This document shows positions 1-5,812 of a stretch of DNA of 6,060 nt, piece after piece. The stretch lies in contig VGYW01000482.1 of NCBI GenBank assembly GCA_016872875.1, forward strand, positions 1 to 6,060. Reading direction: 5' to 3'. The notes beneath the pieces are model-generated. The model was not told the DNA's origin and ran no database searches. It saw only the letters and a list, made by a program, of their open reading frames with translations. Made by a program: the position numbers and the translations under genes. The stretch's first letter is position 1, and the number at the start of each line of letters is the position of its first letter. Origin of the DNA: Planctomycetota bacterium. GTDB taxonomy: Bacteria; Planctomycetota; PUPC01; DSUN01.

Positions 1-1
1 G

Positions 2-235
2 AAGGCATACGAGGCCGCGGCTGGGGGCCTGGACGCCTACAAGAAGAAGGTCGCCGAGGCCGACGACGCCTGCGAGAAGAAGCTCACCGAGCTCGTCGGC
101 GCCGAGAAAGCCAAGGCCATGCGCGCCGCCTGGTGGCAGCTCCAGCCTCCGGGGCAGCCTGGCGGCCCGCCAGGCCCGCCGCCCAAGGGCGGCGAGGCCC
201 CCAAGGCCGAGCAGCCCAAGGCCACCGAGTTCTGA
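2..235 (+). CDS. C-terminal end of an unrecognised Lys/Ala-rich protein (5' truncated)
   Basis: This is the last 77 codons of a gene that starts before the window, ending in TGA. The reading frame is open from the first base, with the strong G/C third-position bias of the other long genes here. The visible part has two sections. First comes a charged, Lys/Ala/Glu-rich, probably helical or coiled-coil stretch (about residues 1-44, with KKK and EKK clusters and a WW pair). A low-complexity Pro/Gly/Lys tail follows (residues 46-77, PPGQPGGPPGPPP-like, ending ATEF). Such tails are common in small exported or cytoplasmic helical proteins, but no family motif is visible and I do not assign a function. 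A hairpin terminator lies 33 bases past the stop, so this is the last gene of its transcript. The coding call is fairly sure; the function is unknown. Confidence 0.75.
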   Translation, partial: KAYEAAAGGLDAYKKKVAEADDACEKKLTELVGAEKAKAMRAAWWQLQPPGQPGGPPGPPPKGGEAPKAEQPKATEF

Positions 236-268
236 GCGGGCAGACCGCCCCCGGCTTTGCCCGTCAGC

Positions 269-307
269 AAATCCCCCGCCGAGCAACCCCCGGCGGGGGA
301 TTTCCTT
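269..307 (+). terminator. Rho-independent terminator after the first gene
   Basis: A perfect 13-bp inverted repeat (269-281 with 291-303, AAATCCCCCGCCG and its complement) has a 9-base loop. It is followed by a T-rich run (TTTCCTTT). The GC-rich core with A/T at the base of the stem is the usual intrinsic terminator form. It sits 33 bases after the stop of the upstream gene. The A-rich left arm means it could also act on leftward transcripts, but no minus-strand gene ends here. Confidence 0.85.
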
Positions 308-314
308 TGGCCCC

Positions 315-400
315 AATCGTCCTCCTCCTCGTCCCTCGTCCTCGACCCTTGTCCCCCATCTCAGGGGAATCGAGGACGAGGGACGAGGACGAGGACGATT
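315..400. repeat. Long hairpin built of GGACGA-type triplets
   Basis: Two 31-base arms (315-345 and 370-400) are reverse complements with one mismatch. They enclose a 24-base spacer that can itself form a 5-bp stem (TCCCC/GGGGA). The arms are almost purely pyrimidine on the left and purine on the right, built from TCC/TCG and GGA/CGA triplets, and end in GGACGATT followed by a second ACGATT. It lies just behind the terminator and outside any gene. The perfection of the stem points to a dispersed repeat or mini-element and not to chance. Its function is unknown. Confidence 0.8.
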
Positions 401-424
401 ACGATTCGCAGATGCCATGCCCCC

Positions 425-453
425 TTGACGCGCCAAGCCCATCCCGCTACGAT
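425..453 (+). promoter_or_regulatory. Candidate sigma70 promoter for the DUF4380-like gene
   Basis: TTGACG (425-430, 5 of 6 to consensus) is separated by exactly 17 bases from TACGAT (448-453, 4 of 6). Transcription would begin near 460, leaving a leader of about 300 bases before the ATG at 758. That leader would contain the whole palindromic element at 513-719. It is the only good promoter-like pair I found between the upstream terminator and the gene. The call rests on sequence match alone. Confidence 0.5.
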
Positions 454-512
454 GCCCTGGTATGCCGCGCCGCGATCGGGTGCGCGACAACGTGCGCGCG
501 GGCGCTCTTCTT

Positions 513-719
513 AGTCCCGAAGGAACTGTAGTGGGTTGCCGGCGGCTTCAGCCGCCGGATCGGGGCGCACGCGCGGCGCAGTCCCGAAGGGACGGCAGAA
601 GCCCCGTGGCGAGGCGCTCCGCGGCCCCGGTCTATCGTCCCTTCGGGACTTCGCCTGGTTCTGGCGCAGCAGTCCGGCGGCTGAAGCCGCCGGCAACCCA
701 CTACGCTCCCTTCGGGAGC
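513..719. repeat. Nested palindromic (REP/BIME-like) element of about 207 bp
   Basis: The element is symmetric about position 615-616. The outer arms 528-559 and 673-704 are 32-base perfect reverse complements. Each contains its own 9-bp hairpin (CCGGCGGCT, loop TC, AGCCGCCGG in the left arm). Inner arms 580-594 and 636-650 are 15-base perfect reverse complements. Each is itself a hairpin, GTCCC-GAA-GGGAC or its complement. The outer ends are further triloop hairpins: 513-527, with one mismatch, and 705-719, GCTCCC-TTC-GGGAGC. GTAG precedes the GC-rich hairpin in the left arm, resembling the head tetranucleotide of REP sequences mobilised by RAYT transposases. No transposase is present here. 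The layout fits a pair of inverted REP-like units, a BIME-like structure. Open frames crossing it are by-products of the symmetry. Confidence 0.8.
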
Positions 720-757
720 AAGACGCGGAGGTGTCCGCTGGCAAGGAGGATTCAGCC

Positions 758-1756
758 ATGTACTCGGGCTTCAGGGTGTTCTTCGCGTGCGCGCTCCTGG
801 CGTCCGCCTTCGCGGGCGCCGCTGAGTTCGAGGGAACCGGGCGGGTGGACTTCCACGGCTACGCCGGGTGCGTGAAGCTGGAGAACGAGAGCTGCCGGGT
901 GGTCCTCTGCCACCAGTGCGGCGGACGGGTGCTGGAGTATTCGTGGAAGGGGACGAATGCGATGGCGCTCCACCCCGATGGGGCAGGGAAGGTCTATGAC
1001 CCCGCGAAGAAGCAGGGCGGCGCCGCCGACGGCGGGCGGTTCGACATCGGCCCCGAAAAGGTCATCCCGCCCCACCCCGACCTCTGGGTGGGCGCCTGGG
1101 AGGCCGAGATCACCGGCCCCCGCGCCGCTCGCCTCACCAGCGTGCGGGACAAGGCGACCGGCGTCCAGCTCGTCCGCGACTTCGAGCTCGACAAGGCGTC
1201 GAGCCGCCTCCGCTGCACGCAGGCCATCCGCAACGTCTCGGACCAGCCGAAGGAGTGGTGCCACTGGAGCCGCACGTTCGCCCCGGGCGGCGGCATCGTC
1301 GCCATCCCCCTCAGCCCCACCAGCCGCTTCCCCAAGCACTGGGTCATGTACGGCGGGGGCGACACGATCATGTACAACCCGCGCGACGAGCAGATCGCCG
1401 CCCGCGACGGCTTCCTCCTCATCACCGGCACGCCCGCCAACCCGAAGCTGGGGATGGACTCCGCGGTCGGCTGGCTCGCCTACCTGATGAAGAACGGCCT
1501 GCTCTTCGTCAAGCGCTATCCCGTCTACCCCGACCGCGCCTACAATGAGGTCGCAGGGCTGACCATCTCGATCTGGTACTACAAGGACGAGCTCTGCGAG
1601 CTCGAGCCGATCGGCCCGAAGAACAACATCGCCCCTGGCCAATCGGCCTCATTCACCGAGGAGTGGTGGATTCTCCCCCACAAGTACCCATCGAGCCCCG
1701 CCGAGCTCGACCTCGCCAGGCTGAAGGCCCAGGTGGAGAGGGCCGCTCGGCAGTAG
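758..1756 (+). CDS. Exported DUF4380-like protein
   Basis: This 332-residue protein has an N-terminal signal peptide: residues 2-22, one Arg, a hydrophobic core FFACALLASAFAGA, and cleavage near AGA-AE. The start is ATG 758, because AAGGAGGA lies 7 bases upstream and the signal peptide begins there; the frame is open further upstream only through the palindromic repeat. The region around residues 38-67 (a V-x-L strand, then GGRVLEY and a K-G-T-N turn) resembles DUF4380-type proteins. That family is thought to adopt the beta-sandwich fold of galactose mutarotase-like sugar-binding proteins. Many aromatic and glycine-rich strands follow (HWVMYGGGDT near 200, the IWYY region, EEWWILPHK near the end), consistent with an all-beta fold. 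Four cysteines (38, 46, 51, 54) cluster in the first strands. The substrate is unknown, and carbohydrate binding is inference. No intact gene follows on this strand before 3126, so it is probably monocistronic. Confidence 0.75.
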   Translation: MYSGFRVFFACALLASAFAGAAEFEGTGRVDFHGYAGCVKLENESCRVVLCHQCGGRVLEYSWKGTNAMALHPDGAGKVYDPAKKQGGAADGGRFDIGPEKVIPPHPDLWVGAWEAEITGPRAARLTSVRDKATGVQLVRDFELDKASSRLRCTQAIRNVSDQPKEWCHWSRTFAPGGGIVAIPLSPTSRFPKHWVMYGGGDTIMYNPRDEQIAARDGFLLITGTPANPKLGMDSAVGWLAYLMKNGLLFVKRYPVYPDRAYNEVAGLTISIWYYKDELCELEPIGPKNNIAPGQSASFTEEWWILPHKYPSSPAELDLARLKAQVERAARQ

Positions 1757-1881
1757 ACAAGTCAGTGTGTTTCAGGTACTGCGATTCAGACGTAGGACGC
1801 GCCCGGCCACTATCGCGCCCTTCGGCGGCTTCCGGGGCCGCGGCCGGTGCCGCGGAGCACTCTCCTGTCCTCCCGCTCCGC

Positions 1882-1978
1882 TTGGAGCTAAAGCGGCGAC
1901 ACGTCGCCGCACTCCAAAACCCCCTGCCCAGAATAGGGGAGGAATATGGAGTGCGGCATCGCGGATGCCGCTTTGGAT
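1882..1978. repeat. Head-to-head pair of REP-like palindromes
   Basis: Two related units lie in opposite orientation. The left one (about 1882-1919) reads on the minus strand TTTTGGAGTGCGGCGAC, then the complementary arm and CTTTAGCTCC. The right one (about 1946-1978) reads on the plus strand ATGGAGTGCGGCATC, then its complement and CTTTGGAT. Shared frame: TGGAGTGCGGC, a short loop, GCCGCTTT. Each has a perfect 8-bp core stem (1893-1900/1903-1910 and 1953-1960/1964-1971). The stem bases differ between copies but pair within each, so the hairpin appears conserved over its sequence. They lie between converging genes, the usual place for REP/BIME elements. The rest of 1757-2037 shows no supported gene and no clear terminator. 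Confidence 0.75.
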
Positions 1979-2005
1979 GGGAGCGGAGCGGAACAGCGGC
2001 TGTGC

Positions 2006-2041
2006 TTACGCCTGGAGCGCGGCCATCAAGTATCTGGCTAC
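2006..2041 (-). pseudogene. Possible remnant of a second vapC start region
   Basis: Directly overlapping the stop of antitoxin B, the minus strand reads GTA GCC AGA TAC TTG ATG and then hits TAA after 11 codons (V-A-R-Y-L-M...). In the intact pair upstream, the toxin start codon overlaps the antitoxin stop in exactly this register and the toxin begins M-T-R-Y-L-L. The shared R-Y-L at codons 3-5, the same 4-base overlap geometry (GTAG here, ATGA there) and the duplicated antitoxin suggest the toxin of a second pair. That toxin would have lost its start codon and nearly all of its body, with palindromic repeats now occupying the space. Only a few codons match, so this is suggestive and not proven. 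Confidence 0.3.
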
Positions 2042-2280
2042 CCGGGGGGTTCTCCACGCCTGAAGTCACTTCGGGACTCGTGGATCATACGCTTCAGCGC
2101 CTCGCAATCCATGTCGCTCCACGCTCCCGCGGCGCGGCGGAAGCGCTCGCTGTCGCCTAGCTTGCGCTTGCGCGGCGGCTCGTCGGGAAACAGAATAGTG
2201 ACCTCGCAGGGCGCGTGGCCGGTGAGATCGGGCGGAAGCTCCACCTTGCCATTGTCATACTTGGCCTTCACGGCAACCAT
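2038..2280 (-). CDS. Antitoxin B: diverged second copy, without an intact toxin
   Basis: The 80-residue protein is a paralogue of the antitoxin at 2764-3006. Their first 33 residues match at 27 positions, with conservative changes elsewhere (VAVKA-Y-NGKVELP near the start, TGHAPCEVT near 20-28). They also share a W-x-x-x...E-x-LKR-x-I-x-E-x-R pattern near the C-terminus. The N-terminal pattern resembles the small beta-type antitoxins of the AF2212-like (DUF104) kind that pair with PIN-domain toxins; this is a family-level guess. The last 12 residues differ completely: A has an S-T-R-P segment and B has none. The tail is probably the toxin-contacting part, so B may be impaired. ATG 2280 has GGAG 7 bases upstream. 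It lies 85 bases after the toxin stop and could be co-transcribed. It may be a decaying duplicate or a solo antitoxin that neutralises related toxins. Confidence 0.7.
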   Translation of the reverse strand: MVAVKAKYDNGKVELPPDLTGHAPCEVTILFPDEPPRKRKLGDSERFRRAAGAWSDMDCEALKRMIHESRSDFRRGEPPG

Positions 2281-2365
2281 CGCGAGACTCCGCGCGGGCT
2301 CGCCACGTCACACCCGTATCAACGCAGAAAGCGGCCCCGCCGTCGCGGCGTGGCTGCGCGCCTGC

Positions 2366-2767
2366 CTACTCCTCGGCAAGGCCGATCTCAAGCCCATCGA
2401 ACCGGCCGTAATGCCGCACGTTGTTCGTCAGAAGGCGAAGGCCGTGCTGAAAACACGTAGCCGCGATCATGATGTCCAAGTCTTCTATCAGCAGGCCCTT
2501 TCGGCGCAGTAGCTCTCTGTGGTGCCCGAAGAGCTTCGCGGTCTCCTGCGTCACATCGCACATGGTCAGCCGTACAAGGAACTTGTTGAGGACGGCCAGT
2601 GCTTCCTCCGGCTCGGGATCGCCTTCGATGCCGTCATAGATCTCGGCCAGGGACACGACGCTGATGCACAATCTCTCGCGAGGCACCGATTGAAGAGCGC
2701 GAACTGTGCGCTCGTATCCCTCCAGGTAGTCTATGGCCCAGTCCGTGTCCAGGAGGTAACGGGTCAC
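2366..2767 (-). CDS. vapC: VapC-type PIN-domain ribonuclease toxin
   Basis: The 133-residue single-domain protein has the usual VapC length. The PIN-domain acidic positions are visible: D7 in LLDTDWAIDYLEG, E42 in SLAEIYDGI, and D98 (with D96) in EDLDIMIAAT. The C-terminal LLTNNVRHYGRF-DGLEI segment (112-127) is typical of the family. N115/N116 stand where many PIN domains carry the fourth acidic residue, as in many VapC proteins. VapC toxins are Mg2+-dependent RNases that cleave tRNA or rRNA and stop translation until neutralised by the cognate antitoxin; the RNA target cannot be read from sequence. The ATG overlaps the antitoxin A stop (ATGA), implying translational coupling in one operon. 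By eye the gene is less GC-rich than the flanking long genes, consistent with acquisition by transfer. Confidence 0.9.
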   Translation of the reverse strand: MTRYLLDTDWAIDYLEGYERTVRALQSVPRERLCISVVSLAEIYDGIEGDPEPEEALAVLNKFLVRLTMCDVTQETAKLFGHHRELLRRKGLLIEDLDIMIAATCFQHGLRLLTNNVRHYGRFDGLEIGLAEE

Positions 2768-3006
2768 AGCTTCACCCTGGGCCGTGTGGAGACTGTCCGC
2801 GCCTCGTAGATCTTCCTCTTCAGCTTCTCACCGTCCACGAGTCCGCGCCAGCCGCCCGCGGCTTCGACGAATGGATCGCCGCTTGTGTCGTCCCCCGGGC
2901 GGACCGTGTCGGGGAACAGGACAGTGACCTCGCAGGGCGCGTGGCCGGTGAACTCGGAGGGAAGTTCCACCTTGCCATTCTCGTATCTTGCTTTCACTGC
3001 GACCAT
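2764..3006 (-). CDS. Antitoxin A, cognate partner of the VapC toxin
   Basis: This 80-residue protein is encoded immediately upstream of vapC with a 4-base overlap, the standard antitoxin-first arrangement. It has an N-terminal beta-like region (VAVKARYENGKVELP, TGHAPCEVTVLFPD), an acidic linker (PGDDTSGDP, about 37-45) and a C-terminal helix-like part with W53, LKRKIYEAR and STRPRV. The N-terminus resembles AF2212-like (DUF104) antitoxins; the C-terminal helix is expected to wrap the toxin and block its active site. The start at 3006 is fixed by GAGGAG 7 bases upstream and by a good promoter with a TATAAT box just beyond. It probably represses its own promoter with the toxin, as usual for such operons; that is inferred. 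The paralogue at 2038-2280 lacks the C-terminal STRP segment. Confidence 0.8.
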   Translation of the reverse strand: MVAVKARYENGKVELPSEFTGHAPCEVTVLFPDTVRPGDDTSGDPFVEAAGGWRGLVDGEKLKRKIYEARTVSTRPRVKL

Positions 3007-3033
3007 GCTGGAACTCCTCGAATCTCAACTCGG

Positions 3034-3061
3034 ATTATAGCATATACCGGCCCCCATGCAA
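3034..3061 (-). promoter_or_regulatory. Extended -10 promoter of the toxin-antitoxin operon
   Basis: On the minus strand a perfect TATAAT (3039-3034) is preceded by TGC (TGnTATAAT, extended -10). TTGCAT (3061-3056, 3 of 6) lies 16 bases further upstream. Transcription would start near 3027, giving a leader of about 20 bases with GAGGAG before the ATG at 3006. An imperfect palindrome (about 3031-3049, CGG-ATTATA-GCA-TATA-CCG) covers the -10 and is a plausible operator for antitoxin autoregulation. Confidence 0.7.
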
Positions 3062-3066
3062 GCCAC

Positions 3067-3095
3067 TCGACCGCGCGGCAGGAATGGAGTATGAT
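3067..3095 (+). promoter_or_regulatory. Candidate sigma70 promoter of the beta-propeller gene
   Basis: TCGACC (3067-3072, 4 of 6) and TATGAT (3090-3095, 5 of 6) are separated by exactly 17 bases. Transcription would begin near 3102, about 24 bases before the ATG at 3126 and just ahead of AGGAGG (3113-3118). Its -35 box is only five bases from the -35 box of the opposing toxin-antitoxin promoter. Confidence 0.55.
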
Positions 3096-3125
3096 ATGGC
3101 GCGGCAGATGCCAGGAGGACAAGAC

Positions 3126-5780
3126 ATGGCACGATTGCGGCGAGCGACGGGTTCGATGGTGGTCCTTGCGACGGCCCTGGCGGCCAGCGTGGGCGCCGGG
3201 GAGAGCTGGCTCCAGCTCAAGCACGATAGCCGGCACTCGGGCGACGTGCCCGACCGCGCGGTGGCCACGCCGCTCGGGCTGGTGGCGGCCGCGCCGCTGA
3301 CCGATGCGGTCTTCACCGCGCCCGTCGTGGTCGACGGGCGCGTCTACGTCGTTGATGGCTCGGGCGTGGCCCTCTGCCTCGATGCCGCGACCCTCCGCGT
3401 GATCTGGCGGTTCGAGACGCGCGGCGGGAAGGCGAACTGCAACAACACGTCGTCGCCGGCACTGGCGGGCCGCTATCTGCACTTCGGGACGACTGGCGGC
3501 TCCTACTACGTGCTGGACGCGGCCAGCGGGGCGGTCGTGAGGGAGATCGCTTGCGGCGAGCCGATCTTCAGCAGCCCAGTGGCCGGCGAGGAGCGGGTGT
3601 TCTTCGCCACCCTCGGCTCGCGCGTCCACGCTCTCAAGCCCGACGGCACGGTATGCTGGACGTGGGACTACGTGAAGGAGCGGCTGGGCTTCGCGGGCGA
3701 CAGATGGAGCGGCGAGGCCTGGGCCAAGCACAAGGGCGGCCGAGCGACCTGGCGCGACCAGTTCCTCTGCTCGCGCGACATCGCACTCCACGGCAAGACC
3801 CTCGTCATCCCGGCCGGCGGCCAGATCGTGTGGCTCGAGGACGCCGGGGACAAGGCGCAGCTTCGCCTGGCCGGCGCCGTGCCCAGCTACAAGGGGGGCG
3901 AAGGGCCGGCCACGTTCGGCCTGAGCCTCGACGAGGCGGGCACCGCATACGTCCAGTGGCACCGCCGCGACAACACTGGCCGCGTCGAAATCCTCGCCCT
4001 CCGCGACGGCAAGCTCGAGGCCGCCTCCGTGCCCGGAACACTCGTGCGGAACGACCTCCCCGGCCTCCTGGGCGTCTGCTCCGTGAGCGTGCGGGGGCGC
4101 GACGTGTTCCGCTGCCGCCCCGAGGAGGGCTTCGGCCTCTGCCGCCACTCACCCGGCCAGGAGCAGCCGGCCGTGCTCTCCAAGGCCGCCGCGATTGCGC
4201 CGCCGATCATCCTGCGCGATGCCGCGGTGTATGGGAGCCTGGACGGCGCGCTCCACGTCGTGCCGCTGTCGGGCGGCGAGCCCTGGGCGTTCAAGACCCC
4301 CTTCGGCAGGCCGATTTCGGCGCCCGTGGCGGTCTGCGACGGCCGCGTCTACTTCGGCTGCGAGGACGGCTACCTCTACGCCCTGGGTCGCGGCGGCACG
4401 GCGCCGCTACCGACGCAGGACCTGGCGGTCTGGAAGGTCCGAAACCCGCTGACGAGCAAGCTGGCCGACGCCCGTTACGACTGGGCGACGAACTTCGGGG
4501 ACATGGCGAACACGAACGCGAACGACCAGGGGCTTGCCCCGCCCTTCGGGGTCAAGTGGCTTCGCCGCTACGAGGGCTCGTTCAAGCACCTCCCGGTCTG
4601 CGGCGGGGGCCGCATGTACACCCACACCGCCGAGGGCCAGGTCTTCGCCGTCGAGCAGGAGACCGGCCGCCAGCTCTGGCGCGCCTTCTTCCCCGGCGCC
4701 TTCGTCACCTACACCTCGCCCCTCTACCACAACGAGCGCCTCCTTGTGCCGCACGCAGGGCTTGAGCGCTCGCGGATGCTCTGCCTCGACGCGGCGACGG
4801 GCAGGCTCCTCTGGGAGGCCCCCTTCACCGGCTCGCCGAGTTGGAGCCGACAGCAGCCGCCCGTCGTCTGGAAGAACCTCGCCATCTACATGTTCGGCAC
4901 GGGCCAATACCGCCCGAAGGGCACCGGCATCTTCGTCTTCAGCGGAAAGGGCGACCCGACCCCCGAGGGCCGGCCCGACATGATGAGCTGGCTCTACAGC
5001 CACGACAACCCGCGCTACCCCGAAGACCACCGCCCCCTCGTCCGCGCCTGGGACATCGAGACGGGCAAGGAGGCCTGGACCGCCGAGTTCACGGAGCACG
5101 GCTCGGGGGGCGACGACGCCGGCCTCTGCCTGATGGGCGACACGGTCTACTACTCGTGCTTCTTCGGCTACGCCGCCAGGCGGAAGGGCGAGCCGGGGCC
5201 AACGGGCGTCACCGCGGCCCTCGATCCCACCACCGGCAAAGTCATCTGGCTCACCACCAAGCACTCCGTCACCGGCGGTTGCACGGTCTCGGCGAAGGAC
5301 GGACGGCTCTACCTCGGCGGCTACAACGCGGCCGTCTCCCAGAAAGGCCCGCGCCACGTCTGGTGCCTCGACGCCCGCGATGGCTCGCTCGTCTGGCAGT
5401 CCGAGCCGCTCACCAAGGCCATCAACGTCGTCACCATCGGCAGGGAGCGCCTCTTCGCCTATGCCTATGGCGGCGACGCCTTCCTGCTCGACAAGGCGAC
5501 GGGCAAGGTGGCCTCGAAGTTCAACAAGGGCACCGCCTGCACCCGCTTCACCCTCTCCGAGCCGTACCTCTTGGGCGCGAACATGGACGTTATCTCCACG
5601 GCTGAGGGCCACGCCCTCGCCTCGTCGGGTCCTGCGATTGACTGCCGCGAGTGCGTCGGCGCCGTCGTCTCCAACGGCCGCCTCTTCTACACCACCCAGG
5701 CCAGCGGCCTCCAGGCCTCGCAGGCATTCGGCCCCGAGGCGGCCGCGACGCCCGCCCCGTGGCAGGCGCCAGGCCCCTGA
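3126..5780 (+). CDS. Exported PQQ-like (BamB-type) double beta-propeller protein
   Basis: The 884-residue protein starts at ATG 3126, with AGGAGG 7 bases upstream. The signal peptide begins there: R3, R5 and R6, hydrophobic core 11-22, likely cleavage SVGA-GE after residue 24. The frame stays open further upstream, but without a ribosome site or secretion signal. The mature protein opens with a W-x-Q-L-K-H-D-S-R-H-S-G element typical of PQQ-like propellers. Blade motifs repeat throughout, with a V-Y-x-G-x-x-D-G strand followed by A-L-D-x-x-T-G-x-x-x-W. Clear examples lie near residues 85 (IWRF), 178 (WTWDY), 383 (PWAFK), 410-416 (DGYLYAL), 513 (LWRAFF), 558 (LLWEAPF), 643 (AWTAEF), 702 (VIWLT) and 751 (LVWQS). 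The repeat pattern restarts near residue 460, where WATNFGDMANT echoes the N-terminal H-D-S-R-H-S-G. This suggests two propellers, about 27-420 and 460-870. A C-D-C-R-E-C-like stretch (IDCREC, near 838) precedes the last strand. Such proteins act in the periplasm as scaffolds or, with PQQ, as dehydrogenases. No dehydrogenase active-site signature is evident, so a binding or scaffold role is more likely. Confidence 0.85.
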   Translation: MARLRRATGSMVVLATALAASVGAGESWLQLKHDSRHSGDVPDRAVATPLGLVAAAPLTDAVFTAPVVVDGRVYVVDGSGVALCLDAATLRVIWRFETRGGKANCNNTSSPALAGRYLHFGTTGGSYYVLDAASGAVVREIACGEPIFSSPVAGEERVFFATLGSRVHALKPDGTVCWTWDYVKERLGFAGDRWSGEAWAKHKGGRATWRDQFLCSRDIALHGKTLVIPAGGQIVWLEDAGDKAQLRLAGAVPSYKGGEGPATFGLSLDEAGTAYVQWHRRDNTGRVEILALRDGKLEAASVPGTLVRNDLPGLLGVCSVSVRGRDVFRCRPEEGFGLCRHSPGQEQPAVLSKAAAIAPPIILRDAAVYGSLDGALHVVPLSGGEPWAFKTPFGRPISAPVAVCDGRVYFGCEDGYLYALGRGGTAPLPTQDLAVWKVRNPLTSKLADARYDWATNFGDMANTNANDQGLAPPFGVKWLRRYEGSFKHLPVCGGGRMYTHTAEGQVFAVEQETGRQLWRAFFPGAFVTYTSPLYHNERLLVPHAGLERSRMLCLDAATGRLLWEAPFTGSPSWSRQQPPVVWKNLAIYMFGTGQYRPKGTGIFVFSGKGDPTPEGRPDMMSWLYSHDNPRYPEDHRPLVRAWDIETGKEAWTAEFTEHGSGGDDAGLCLMGDTVYYSCFFGYAARRKGEPGPTGVTAALDPTTGKVIWLTTKHSVTGGCTVSAKDGRLYLGGYNAAVSQKGPRHVWCLDARDGSLVWQSEPLTKAINVVTIGRERLFAYAYGGDAFLLDKATGKVASKFNKGTACTRFTLSEPYLLGANMDVISTAEGHALASSGPAIDCRECVGAVVSNGRLFYTTQASGLQASQAFGPEAAATPAPWQAPGP

Positions 5781-5812
5781 GGTTGCAGTTGCCTGCCCCG
5801 TGTGCCATTGCC

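Noticed and set aside
315..400. CRISPR-like or microsatellite array
   Set aside because: There are only two arms, in inverted orientation, with no regular spacers. It is a hairpin and not an array.
536..757. Extension of the DUF4380-like gene upstream to ATG 536
   Set aside because: The added 74 codons run through the palindromic element, lack a ribosome site and would bury the signal peptide. ATG 758 has AAGGAGGA at good spacing.
460..757. Riboswitch in the long leader
   Set aside because: The structure is explained by symmetric REP-like palindromes. I recognise no conserved riboswitch core.
752..1642. Long minus-strand open frame opposite the DUF4380-like gene
   Set aside because: It is a GC-rich shadow frame. 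Composition follows the opposite-strand codon bias, with no family motif and no ribosome site.
1663..2512. Plus-strand open frames across 1663-2160 and 1946-2512
   Set aside because: They cross the palindromic repeats and the antisense of the antitoxin and toxin genes. The protein sequence is Arg/Ser/Pro-rich and featureless.
2994..4148. Long minus-strand open frame overlapping the propeller gene and antitoxin promoter region
   Set aside because: It lies opposite a convincing secreted propeller gene, has low-complexity Ala/Gly/Arg composition and no recognisable domain.
4407..5612. 401-residue minus-strand open frame within the propeller gene
   Set aside because: It is an antisense shadow of a high-GC gene whose plus-strand frame shows clear repeated blade motifs.
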